Shown here: piece after piece, positions 28,997 through 37,666 of the stretch | Numbering within the stretch: the first letter of the stretch is position 1 | Layout of the letters: each line of letters starts with the position of its first letter | Assembly (NCBI RefSeq): GCF_902859765.1 | Contig: NZ_CADIJV010000024.1 | Location: 26,242-90,241, forward strand | Direction of reading: 5' to 3' | Source: Achromobacter pulmonis | GTDB taxonomy: Bacteria; Pseudomonadota; Gammaproteobacteria; Burkholderiales; Burkholderiaceae_B | DNA: 64,000 nt | Notes under the pieces: generated by a model | Told to the model about the DNA's origin: nothing | What the model saw: only the letters and a program-made list of their open reading frames with translations | The model's database searches: none | Program-made: the position numbers and the translations under genes

Positions 28997-31063
28997 TCAG
29001 GCCGGGCTCATGCCGCTATGCCGCAGCAGCGCGTCGATGCGCGGCGCGCGGCCGCGGAAGGCCGCGAACGATTCGGCCGCGGGACGCGAACCGCCCACAG
29101 CCAGCACTTCGCGGCGAAAGCGCGCGCCGGTGGCCGGATCGAGCGTACCGAGAGCGTTGCCGGCTTGGCGGGCGGCGGCTTCTTCGAAGGCCTCGTAGGC
29201 ATCGGCCGACAACACCTCGGCCCACTTGTAGCTGTAGTAGCCGGCGCCGTAGCCGCCGGCGAACAGGTGCGAGAAGGCATGCGGCAGGCGGTGCCAGGCC
29301 GGCGGGAACAGCACCGCGACCTCGGCGCGCACTTCCTGCAGCAGCGCCAGCACTTCAGCGATGCTGGCGCCCTTGGCGCGGTCGTGCATCAGCATGTCGA
29401 ACAGCGCGAACTCGATCTGGCGCACGGTCTGCATGCCGCTCTGGTAGTTGCGGGCCGCGACCAGGCGGTCGTAGAGCGCGCGCGGCAGCGGTTCGCCGCT
29501 GTCGACGTGGGCCGACAGCTTCTGCACCACGGCCCATTCCCAGCAGAAGTTCTCCATGAACTGCGAGGGCAGTTCGATGGCATCCCATTCGACGCTGGCG
29601 AAGGCGGCGGCGCCGGGCTCGTCCACTTCCGACAGCAGTGCGTGCAGGGCGTGGCCGGTTTCGTGGAACAGCGTGATGACATCATCGTGCGTCAGCACGG
29701 CGGCGCGGTCGCCGTTGGGGCGCGAGAAATTGCAGGTCAGGTAGGCGATCGGCGTCTGCACGCGGCCGGCGACCACGCGGCGGGTGCGTTCGCTGTCGAC
29801 CCAGGCGCCGCTCTGCTTGCCGGCGCGGGCGTACAGGTCCAGGTAGAGGTAGCCGATCAGCTCGCCCTTGGGGCTCTCGACGCGCACGCCGCGCACGTCG
29901 GCATGCCACGATGACACCGGCGTCTGCGCCAGGCGCACGTCGAACAGCGTCTCGATGACTTCGAACAGGCCGGACAGCACGCGCGGCTCGGTGAAGTACT
30001 GCTTGACCTCGTCCTCGGAGTAGGCGTAGCGCGACTCGCGCAGGCGCTCGGAGGCATAGGCCACGTCCCACGGCTGCAGCTCGGCCAGGCCGAGTTCGGC
30101 GGCGGCGTAGGCGCGCAGTTCGGCCAGGTCGCGCTCGGCGTAGGGCTTGGCGCGCGCGGCCAGGTCGCGCAGGAAGGTAGTGACCTCCTTGGCGTCGCGC
30201 GCCATGCGCGTCTGCAGGCGCAGCGCGGCGAAGGTGCCCAGGCCCAGCAGGGCCGATTCCTCGGCGCGCAGCGCCAGCAGTTCCTCGATCAGGGGCGAGT
30301 TGTCGAATTGCGCGTCGCCCTGTTCGGACGCCACCGTGCCATAGCCGCGGTACAGCGCCTCGCGCAGCGCGCGGTCCTGCGCGTACTGCATGACGGGCAG
30401 GTAGCACGGCATCTTCAGCGTCAGCTTCCAGCCCGGCTGGCCGTCTTCCTCGGCGGCGGCGCGGGCGGCGGCGCGCACGTCGGCCGGAATGCCCGCCAGG
30501 CGCGCCTCGTCGTCGATCAGCAGCGACCAGGCGTCGATGGCGTCCAGCACGTTCTCGGAGAATTTCTGCGAGGCCTGCGCCTCGCGGTCGGAAATCGCGG
30601 CATAGCGTTCGCGGTCGGCGCCGCGCAGCTCGACGCCGCTCAGGCGGAAGTCGCGCAGGGCCATCTCGACGATGCGGCGGCGCACCGGCGGCCACGCGGC
30701 GAAATCGGGCGCGGCGGCCAGGCGCTGGTATTGCTGGTACAGGCCTTCGTGCAGGCCGACCCAGGTCGAGAACTCGGTGACCAGCGGCAGGGCGGCGTTG
30801 TAGGCCTCGCGCAGTTCGGGGGTGTTGACCACGGCGTTCAGGTGGCCGGCCACCGACCACGCGCGCCACAGCCGTTCGGATGCGGTATCCAGCGGCTCGA
30901 CCACGGCTTCCCAGGTGGGCGCCAGCGCCGGATCGGCGGCGCGGTCCACGGCCTGGCGGGCGATACCCAGCAGCTCCTCGATGGCGGGCACGACGTGGGC
31001 GGGTTTGACCGCCTGGTAGTCGACCAGGTCGGAGACGGGGGCGAGCAGGGGATTCTGGGTCAT
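28997..31063 (-). CDS. prlC: Oligopeptidase A (M3 metallopeptidase)
   Basis: 688 residues, close to E. coli PrlC (680). A cytoplasmic zinc endopeptidase that degrades signal peptides and other oligopeptides. The zinc motif HETGH lies in LFHETGHALHALLSEVD with the third ligand Glu about 26 residues on. The N-terminal FDxIxPEHV-like segment (YQAVKPAHVVPAIEELLG), GWVDSERTRR-like loop and C-terminal SHLFAGGYGAGYYSYKWAEVLSADAYEAFEE are M3A features. No signal peptide is present. It is followed by a terminator and preceded by a repeat-rich gap before folD. Confidence 0.93.
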   Translation of the reverse strand: MTQNPLLAPVSDLVDYQAVKPAHVVPAIEELLGIARQAVDRAADPALAPTWEAVVEPLDTASERLWRAWSVAGHLNAVVNTPELREAYNAALPLVTEFSTWVGLHEGLYQQYQRLAAAPDFAAWPPVRRRIVEMALRDFRLSGVELRGADRERYAAISDREAQASQKFSENVLDAIDAWSLLIDDEARLAGIPADVRAAARAAAEEDGQPGWKLTLKMPCYLPVMQYAQDRALREALYRGYGTVASEQGDAQFDNSPLIEELLALRAEESALLGLGTFAALRLQTRMARDAKEVTTFLRDLAARAKPYAERDLAELRAYAAAELGLAELQPWDVAYASERLRESRYAYSEDEVKQYFTEPRVLSGLFEVIETLFDVRLAQTPVSSWHADVRGVRVESPKGELIGYLYLDLYARAGKQSGAWVDSERTRRVVAGRVQTPIAYLTCNFSRPNGDRAAVLTHDDVITLFHETGHALHALLSEVDEPGAAAFASVEWDAIELPSQFMENFCWEWAVVQKLSAHVDSGEPLPRALYDRLVAARNYQSGMQTVRQIEFALFDMLMHDRAKGASIAEVLALLQEVRAEVAVLFPPAWHRLPHAFSHLFAGGYGAGYYSYKWAEVLSADAYEAFEEAAARQAGNALGTLDPATGARFRREVLAVGGSRPAAESFAAFRGRAPRIDALLRHSGMSPA

Positions 31064-31233
31064 GGTGTTACCAAGTGCGTGAAAGGGGCGGGCGGCATGC
31101 GAGCGCGCCGGCAGGCATAAGGTTCAGGTTGGGGCGGCCCGCTGAAAAGCAAGGGCGGGGCCGCTGCCCGCGGTCGCGGGAGGCGCGCCCCGCGGAAGAG
31201 GCGCCGGATTCCGCGCGCGGCGCCCAGAGACGA

Positions 31234-31283
31234 CTGTGGGTTTGCCCCCCGTCCCCCGGAAAGGGCGCGGGGCAAACCCACAG
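31234..31283. repeat. 15-bp perfect inverted repeat, REP-like, between folD and prlC
   Basis: CTGTGGGTTTGCCCC (31234-31248) and its exact complement (31269-31283) flank a 20-base loop. The 249-base gap between folD and prlC is otherwise very GC-rich and holds no gene. The element lies just after the folD stop on the minus strand and may act as terminator or as a dispersed extragenic palindrome. Confidence 0.7.
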
Positions 31284-31312
31284 GGGCGCTGCGGTGGGGC
31301 GGACGGCCGGCT

Positions 31313-32164
31313 TCAGGCCGCGGCCCGTTCCGCCGCTTCGACGGTATTGACCAGCAGCATGGCGATGGTCATGGGGCCGACACCGCCCGGCACGGGGGTG
31401 ATGGCGCCGGCCACCTGGCTGGCGGAGGCGAAATCGACGTCGCCGCACAGCTTGCCGTCGGCGCCGCGGTTGATGCCCACGTCGATGACGACGGCGCCGG
31501 GCTTGATCATCGAGCCGTCGATCATGCCGGGCTTGCCGGTGGCCACCACCAGCACGTCGGCGCGGCGGGTCTGGGCCGCCAGGTCGCGCGTCTTGGAGTT
31601 GCAGAGGGTGATGGTGGCGCCGGCGGCCAGCAGCAGCATGGCCATGGGCTTGCCGACGATATTGCTGGCGCCGACGATCACGGCCTCGGCGCCGCGCAGG
31701 GCCACGCCTTCCGATTCCAGCATCTTCATGACGCCATAGGGCGTGCAGGGGCGGAACAGCGGCTGGCCGGTCATCAGCAGGCCGGCGTTGCTGACGTGGA
31801 AGCCGTCCACGTCCTTCTCGGCGGCGATGGCCTCGATGACCTTGTGCGCGTCCATGTGCTTGGGCAGCGGCAGTTGCACCAGGATGCCGTGGATGGACGG
31901 ATCGCGGTTCAGCTTGTCGATGCGGGCCAGCAGTTCGGCCTCGGTCATGTCGGCGGGGTACTGCTCCTTGACGGAGTGCAGGCCGGCCTTCTCGCAGGCC
32001 GCGACCTTGTTGCGCACGTACACCTGGGAGGCGGGGTCTTCCCCCACCAGCACCACGGCCAGGCCGGGGCGGGTGCCCTTGGCGGCCAGGGCGGCAACGC
32101 GTTGGGCGACTTCTTCGCGGATGCGCTGCGACAGGGCGGCGCCGTCAATAATTCTTGCGGACAT
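31313..32164 (-). CDS. folD: Bifunctional methylene-THF dehydrogenase/cyclohydrolase FolD
   Basis: 283 residues from ATG 32164 with GGAGG seven bases upstream; a longer frame to 32227 is open but overlaps the response-regulator gene. It interconverts 5,10-methylene- and 10-formyl-tetrahydrofolate with NADP. Family signatures are [23 protein letters not shown] with YxxxK-type Lys in [23 protein letters not shown], the NADP site [16 protein letters not shown] and the C-terminal [10 protein letters not shown]. The length is normal for the family. Confidence 0.96.
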   Translation of the reverse strand: MSARIIDGAALSQRIREEVAQRVAALAAKGTRPGLAVVLVGEDPASQVYVRNKVAACEKAGLHSVKEQYPADMTEAELLARIDKLNRDPSIHGILVQLPLPKHMDAHKVIEAIAAEKDVDGFHVSNAGLLMTGQPLFRPCTPYGVMKMLESEGVALRGAEAVIVGASNIVGKPMAMLLLAAGATITLCNSKTRDLAAQTRRADVLVVATGKPGMIDGSMIKPGAVVIDVGINRGADGKLCGDVDFASASQVAGAITPVPGGVGPMTIAMLLVNTVEAAERAAA

Positions 32165-32219
32165 TAGGCAACCTCCGCGCGGCGCGCTACGGTATTCGCC
32201 TTGGGAACGGCCCGGCGGC

Positions 32220-32846
32220 TCATGCATGCGCCTCCGGTTTGGCCAAGGCCACTTTCATCAGATCGGCAACGGTAGTCACTTCTAGTTTTTCCATGATGTT
32301 GGCGCGGTGCGCCTCGACGGTCTTGATGCTGATGCCCAGGTCGTCGGCGATCTGCTTGTTCAAGCGGCCGGCGACGATGCGCTCGAGCACCTGCTGCTCG
32401 CGCGCGGTCAGGCGCGCCAGCATGGCTTCGTGGTCTTTCTGGGCCTGGTGCTTGCTCACGCGTTGCGTGGCCTGCTCCAGCATGCGCGCCACGATTTCGC
32501 GCAGATCGGATTCGTTGAACGGCTTTTCCAGGAAGTCCACCGCGCCCTTCTTCATGGTCGACACGGCCATCGGCACGTCGCCGTGGCCGGTGATGAAGAC
32601 GATGGGCAGGGGGGCGTTGCGGGCGATCAGCTGTTCCTGCAGTTCCAGGCCGCTCATGCCGGGCATGCGCACGTCGGCGATCAGCACGCCGACCTGGCCG
32701 GGGTCGTAATCTTCCAGGAACGATTCGCCGCTGGCGTAGGCGCGGACGCGGTAGCCGTTGGCCTCAAGCAGCCAGCGCAGCGAATCGCGGACCGCTTCGT
32801 CGTCGTCAACAATGAATACCGTGCTCGACAGGTGGGGCGTGTTCAT
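32220..32846 (-). CDS. FixJ/NarL-type response regulator
   Basis: 208 residues. Receiver domain with acidic pocket ([20 protein letters not shown]), phospho-acceptor Asp 58 in [12 protein letters not shown], the switch segment [11 protein letters not shown] and Lys in DFLEKPF. A LuxR-type HTH follows ([43 protein letters not shown], residues about 145-187). This is the FixJ/TtrR subgroup. It overlaps the sensor kinase gene by four bases, so the two form a pair. Target genes are not shown; aceE is the nearest upstream neighbour of the pair. Confidence 0.92.
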   Translation of the reverse strand: MNTPHLSSTVFIVDDDEAVRDSLRWLLEANGYRVRAYASGESFLEDYDPGQVGVLIADVRMPGMSGLELQEQLIARNAPLPIVFITGHGDVPMAVSTMKKGAVDFLEKPFNESDLREIVARMLEQATQRVSKHQAQKDHEAMLARLTAREQQVLERIVAGRLNKQIADDLGISIKTVEAHRANIMEKLEVTTVADLMKVALAKPEAHA

Positions 32847-34624
32847 GCGTGCAACTCCTCGGACTGATCATTCTGAGCCTGCGTCTGAGACGCAGCGCAG
32901 GGCAGGGTAAAGCGGAAAATAGTACCGCCGGCGGGGTTCGGGTCCGCCCACAGGCGGCCGTGGTGCGATTCGATAATGGTACGGCAGATATTCAGGCCCA
33001 TGCCCAGGCCCTGGGTCTTGGTGCTGAAGAAGGGTTCGAACAGGCGTTCGGGCTCGGCCAGGCCGTGGCCGCGGTCGACCACCGCGACCTCGATGTGCTG
33101 CTCGTGCAGGATCACGGCCACCTTCAGCTCGTCGGACTCGCTGTTTTCCATGGCTTCCAGACCGTTCTTGAGCAGGTTCAGCAGCACCTGCTCGATCAGG
33201 ATCGGGTCGGCCAGCACGTCCGGCGCGTTCGACGGCACGAAGCTGTCGATGCGGATGCGGCGCTTGCGGGCGTCGATCTCGGCAAAACCGATGGCGTTGT
33301 CGACGATGCGGCCGATCGCCACGCGCTGGCGGCGCGGCTCGCTGCGCTTCACGAATTCGCGGATGCGGCTGATGATCTTGCCGGCGCGCTCGGCCTGCGA
33401 GGCGGCCTTTTCCAGGGCCGGCAGCAGCATGTTGGGGCTGGTGTGGCCGGCCTTGACCAGGGCCACCGCGCCCATGCTGTAGTTGGCGATGGCGGTCAGC
33501 GGCTGGTTCAGTTCGTGCGCCAGCGACGAGGCCATCTCGCCCATGGTGGTCAGGCGGCTGGTGAGCTGGATCTTCTCCTGCTGCACGCGCGAGGCTTCTT
33601 CATGGGTGCGGCGCTCGGTGATGTCGCGCGCCACCTGCATGCGCACGCGGCGGCCGTCGGTCCAGGCCAGCATGCGGTGGTGCACTTCGAACCAGCGCTG
33701 CACCGAGGGCGCGAACACTTCCACCGATTCGTCGGTGAAGCGGCCGCGGCGGCCGGCCAGCAGTTCGTCGTGGCCGCCGGTCTGGGCGCCGAACACGCGC
33801 CGGTAGGTGCGGTTGGCGAACAGCAGTTCCAGGCCGTCGTGGGTGTCGGCGGTGACCGAAATGGCGTCGTCCAGGCCTTCCAGCACTGTCATGAAGCGCT
33901 CGTGCGCGGCGGTCAGGGCCTCGCGGATGCGCTTGGGCTCGGTGATGTCGGTCATCGACGTCATCCAGCCGATCTGGTTGCCGTTCGGGTCCAGCAGCGG
34001 CGACACGTACATGCGCGCCGTGAAGCGCGAGCCGTCGCGGCGCTGGGCCTCGACTTCCAGGCCGCTGCTGGGCGTCTTGCCGGACATCAGCACGTCCAGG
34101 GTGTGCTGGTGCTGTTCATGGCGGCCCGGCACCCAATAGGGGAAGGGCGGGCTGCGGCCGATCAGGTCGGCCTCGTTCCAGCCGATCATGCGGCAGAAGG
34201 CCGGATTGACGTAGGCGATGCGGCCTTCCATATCCAGCACGCGCATGCCGGTGGACATGGAGTTCTCCATGGCGCGGCGAAATCCGGTCTCGGCGATCAG
34301 CGCGGCCTCGGCGGCCGAGCGGAAACGGGTATAGCGCCACAGCATCAGCAGGCTGATGACGATCACGCACGACAGCGCCAGCACCACCCAGATCAGGCGC
34401 TGCTGCCGCATTTCCTGGTCGATGGTCACGAACATGACGCTGTCGTCATGGATGCGCTGCAACCAGAAGAACACCGCCATCACACAGATATAGAGGATCA
34501 GCACCATCGCGGGCGTGACCCAGTACACCCCGCGTCGTCGCGTGCGGGCGTGGTCATGGAACGGCGTGGGTATATTGGACTTGGGCGCGCTGGACATGGA
34601 ATTCGGGTCGGATAGACCGGGCAT
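32843..34624 (-). CDS. Membrane PAS sensor histidine kinase, FixL/TtrS-like
   Basis: 593 residues if started at ATG 34624; 34597 (ATG) and 34660 (TTG) are also possible. Two hydrophobic helices (MVLILYICVMAVFFWL and IWVVLALSCVIVISLLMLW) bracket a short periplasmic loop of about 25 residues. Two PAS domains follow (AFCRMIGWNEADLIGRSPP near residue 135; DAISVTADTHDGLELLFANRTYRRVFG near 270). The H-box SSLAHELNQPLTAIANYS puts the phospho-His near residue 370, then the ATPase domain with LLNLLKNGLEAM and GLGMGLNICRTIIE. The signal is unknown. It is divergent from aceE. Confidence 0.92.
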   Translation of the reverse strand: MPGLSDPNSMSSAPKSNIPTPFHDHARTRRRGVYWVTPAMVLILYICVMAVFFWLQRIHDDSVMFVTIDQEMRQQRLIWVVLALSCVIVISLLMLWRYTRFRSAAEAALIAETGFRRAMENSMSTGMRVLDMEGRIAYVNPAFCRMIGWNEADLIGRSPPFPYWVPGRHEQHQHTLDVLMSGKTPSSGLEVEAQRRDGSRFTARMYVSPLLDPNGNQIGWMTSMTDITEPKRIREALTAAHERFMTVLEGLDDAISVTADTHDGLELLFANRTYRRVFGAQTGGHDELLAGRRGRFTDESVEVFAPSVQRWFEVHHRMLAWTDGRRVRMQVARDITERRTHEEASRVQQEKIQLTSRLTTMGEMASSLAHELNQPLTAIANYSMGAVALVKAGHTSPNMLLPALEKAASQAERAGKIISRIREFVKRSEPRRQRVAIGRIVDNAIGFAEIDARKRRIRIDSFVPSNAPDVLADPILIEQVLLNLLKNGLEAMENSESDELKVAVILHEQHIEVAVVDRGHGLAEPERLFEPFFSTKTQGLGMGLNICRTIIESHHGRLWADPNPAGGTIFRFTLPCAASQTQAQNDQSEELHA

Positions 34625-34945
34625 TTTAGTGCGTGTCGGCGCGGAATTGCCGGGAATCAAGCCCGCGGGCAGGGAGATCGGCTAAAAAAGTGGGCGATAT
34701 CCTTTTCAGCTTCTGTTCATAATTTCATCTTATGAAATGCCGTACCGCAACATGAAATTTTCCTTGCGAGCGGTTAATCTTCCTTTTTAGAATGCCGGCT
34801 GACAGGGGGCCACCCCCGCCATCCAGCACAACACCCCGACCCATGCATGGCATGGTAGCCCGGATGATCCCGACTACCATGGCGTGTCCGCGAGCATACA
34901 AATAAGCGGGTGTGGTCACGAACGAACCCCAACAGGAGACACACG
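34625..34945 (+). promoter_or_regulatory. Promoter region of aceE and of the divergent kinase gene
   Basis: 321 bases without a gene. A sigma-70-like promoter for aceE is TTGCGA (34764-34769), 18-base spacer, TAGAAT (34788-34793). About 35 bases upstream is an inverted repeat ATTTCAT-CTT-ATGAAAT (34722-34738), with a third ATGAAAT half at 34752-34758, a plausible operator. The 5' leader of roughly 145 bases ends in AGGAGA before the aceE ATG. Confidence 0.55.
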
Positions 34946-37654
34946 ATGTCCTCTTTCGCCCAGGCTGGCGCCGCACAGGCTGCCAACGACGAAGACACCC
35001 TAGAAACCCAGGAGTGGCTCGAAGCCCTGGCGGCAGTCCTTGATCGCGAAGGACCGCAGCGCGCGCACTACCTGCTGGAACGCCTGATCGATGAGGCCCG
35101 CCGTTCCGGCGCCCACATCCCGTTCTCGCCCAATACCGCCTACGTCAACACGATTCCGCCCGGCCTGGAGCCGGCGCACCCGGGCAACCTGGAACTGGAA
35201 TCGCGCATCCGCTCGTACGTGCGCTGGAACGCCATGGCCATGGTGGTCAAGGCCAACAAGCACAACCCGCCGGATGGCGGCGACCTGGGCGGCCACATCG
35301 CCTCGTTCGCCTCGCTGGCCACCATGATCGGCTGCGGCCAGAACCACTTCTGGCACGCCGAGACCGAAGACCACGGCGGCGACCTGGTCTACTTCCAGGG
35401 CCACACCTCGCCTGGCATGTACGGCCGCGCCTACCTCGAAGGCCGTCTGACCGAAGAACAGCTGAACCATTTCCGCCAGGAAGTGGACGGCAAGGGCCTG
35501 TCCTCTTACCCGCATCCGAAGCTGATGCCGGAATTCTGGCAGTTCCCCACCGTGTCGATGGGCCTGGGCCCGCTGATGGCCATCTACCAGGCCCGCTTCC
35601 TCAAGTACCTGCACGCCCGCGGCATCGCCGACACCAGCAAGCGCAAAGTCTGGGTGTTCTGCGGCGACGGCGAAATGGATGAACCCGAGTCGCTTGGCGC
35701 CATCGCCCTGGCCGCGCGTGAAAAGCTCGACAACCTGATCTTCGTCATCAACTGCAACCTGCAGCGCCTGGACGGTCCGGTGCGCGGCAACGGCAAGATC
35801 ATCCAGGAACTGGAAGGCGACTTCCGCGGTTCCGGCTGGAACGTGATCAAGCTGATCTGGGGCGGCTACTGGGATCCGCTGCTGGCGCACGACAAGGAAG
35901 GCATCCTGCGCAAGATCATGGAGGAAACCGTCGACGGCGAGTACCAGGCGTACAAGGCCAACGACGGCAAGTTCGTGCGCGAGCATTTCTTCGGCAAGCA
36001 TCCCAAACTGCTGGAAGCCGTGTCGCGCATGAGCGACGAGGACATCTGGCGCCTGAACCGTGGCGGCCACGATCCGCACAAGGTCTATGCTGCGTTCGAC
36101 GCCGCCGCCAAGCACGAAGGCCAGCCGACCGTGATCCTGGCCAAGACCATCAAGGGCTACGGCATGGGCCACGTGGGCCAGGCCAAGAACCCGACCCACC
36201 AACAGAAGAAGCTGGAGCTGGACTCGATCCGCGAATTCCGCGACCGCTTCGGCATCCCCATCCCGGACGACCAACTGGCCGACCTGCCGTACTTCAAGCC
36301 GGCGGAAGATTCGCCCGAAATGAAGTACCTGCACGAGCGCCGCGCCGCGCTGGGCGGCTACCTGCCGCGCCGCCGCGCCAAGGCCGACGAGCAGCTCAAG
36401 GCCCCGGCCCTGGACGCCTTCAAGGCCGTGCTGGAACCCACCGCCGAAGGCCGTGAGATCTCCACTACCCAGGCCTTCGTGCGCATCCTGAACCAGGTGC
36501 TGCGCGACAAGGAACTGGGCCCGCGCGTCGTGCCGATCCTGGCCGACGAATCGCGCACCTTCGGCATGGAAGGCCTGTTCCGCCAGATCGGCATCTACGC
36601 GCCGGAAGGCCAGAAGTACGTGCCGGTCGACAAGGACCAGGTCATGTACTACAAGGAGTCGGCCGACGGCCAGCTCCTGCAGGAAGGCATCAACGAGGCG
36701 GGCGCGATGAGCTCGTGGATCGCGGCGGCCACGTCGTACTCCTCGAACAATCGCATCATGATCCCGTTCTTCATCTACTACTCGATGTTCGGGTTCCAGC
36801 GCATCGGTGACCTGGCCTGGGCGGCTGGCGACATGCAGGCGCGCGGTTTCCTGCTGGGCGGCACCGCCGGGCGCACCACGCTCAATGGCGAAGGCCTGCA
36901 GCACGAAGACGGCCACAGCCACATCCTGGCCTCGACCATCCCCAACTGCGTCTCGTACGACCCGACCTTCGGCCACGAACTGGCCGTGATCATCCAGCAT
37001 GGCCTCAAGCGCATGGTGGAAGACCAGGAAAACGTCTACTACTACCTGACGGTGATGAACGAGAACTACCCGCAGCCTGGCCTGAGCGCCGGCGACGAGG
37101 AAGGCATCATCAAGGGCATGTACAAGCTCAAGTCGCACGGCAAGGGCAAGAACCGCGTGCAGCTGATGGGCTCGGGCACGATCCTGCGCGAAGTCATGGC
37201 GGCGCAGGAACTGCTGGAAGCCGATTGGGGCGTGGCCTCGGACCTGTGGAGCGTCACCAGCTTCACCGAACTGCGCCGCAACGGCCTCGATGTCGAGCGC
37301 CACAACATGCTGCACCCCGAAGAGAAGACGCCGCAGGTCGCCTACGTCACGGAGCAGTTGGCCAAGACGGACGGCCCGATCATCGCCTCGACCGACTACA
37401 TGAAGCTGTTTGCGGACCAGATCCGTCCGTTCGTGCCCAAGGGCCGCGAATACAAGGTGCTGGGCACCGACGGTTTCGGCCGTTCGGATTTCCGCGCCAA
37501 GCTGCGCGAGCACTTCGAAGTGGACCGCCACTTCGTCGTGGTCGCCGCGCTGCGCGCGCTGGCCGACGAAGGCAAGGTGCCGGTGGCCAAGGTGGCCGAA
37601 GCCATCAAGAAGTACGGCATCAACCCGAACAAAGCCAACCCGCAATACGCCTGA
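34946..37654 (+). CDS. aceE: Pyruvate dehydrogenase E1 component, homodimeric type
   Basis: 902 residues from ATG 34946 (AGGAGA 6 bases upstream). Decarboxylates pyruvate with thiamine diphosphate and passes the acetyl group to lipoyl-E2. The ThDP motif GDGEMDEPES starts at residue 240. Other E1 features are NTIPPGLEPAHPGNLELE near the start, HAETEDHGGDLVYFQGHTSPG with active-site His residues, and NGEGLQHEDGHSH with the second catalytic His group. Length agrees with the gamma/beta-proteobacterial homodimeric E1 (about 890). The E3 gene follows after 12 bases; the E2 gene aceF normally found between them is absent. Confidence 0.97.
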   Translation: MSSFAQAGAAQAANDEDTLETQEWLEALAAVLDREGPQRAHYLLERLIDEARRSGAHIPFSPNTAYVNTIPPGLEPAHPGNLELESRIRSYVRWNAMAMVVKANKHNPPDGGDLGGHIASFASLATMIGCGQNHFWHAETEDHGGDLVYFQGHTSPGMYGRAYLEGRLTEEQLNHFRQEVDGKGLSSYPHPKLMPEFWQFPTVSMGLGPLMAIYQARFLKYLHARGIADTSKRKVWVFCGDGEMDEPESLGAIALAAREKLDNLIFVINCNLQRLDGPVRGNGKIIQELEGDFRGSGWNVIKLIWGGYWDPLLAHDKEGILRKIMEETVDGEYQAYKANDGKFVREHFFGKHPKLLEAVSRMSDEDIWRLNRGGHDPHKVYAAFDAAAKHEGQPTVILAKTIKGYGMGHVGQAKNPTHQQKKLELDSIREFRDRFGIPIPDDQLADLPYFKPAEDSPEMKYLHERRAALGGYLPRRRAKADEQLKAPALDAFKAVLEPTAEGREISTTQAFVRILNQVLRDKELGPRVVPILADESRTFGMEGLFRQIGIYAPEGQKYVPVDKDQVMYYKESADGQLLQEGINEAGAMSSWIAAATSYSSNNRIMIPFFIYYSMFGFQRIGDLAWAAGDMQARGFLLGGTAGRTTLNGEGLQHEDGHSHILASTIPNCVSYDPTFGHELAVIIQHGLKRMVEDQENVYYYLTVMNENYPQPGLSAGDEEGIIKGMYKLKSHGKGKNRVQLMGSGTILREVMAAQELLEADWGVASDLWSVTSFTELRRNGLDVERHNMLHPEEKTPQVAYVTEQLAKTDGPIIASTDYMKLFADQIRPFVPKGREYKVLGTDGFGRSDFRAKLREHFEVDRHFVVVAALRALADEGKVPVAKVAEAIKKYGINPNKANPQYA

Positions 37655-37666
37655 GGGTAAAGAGAC

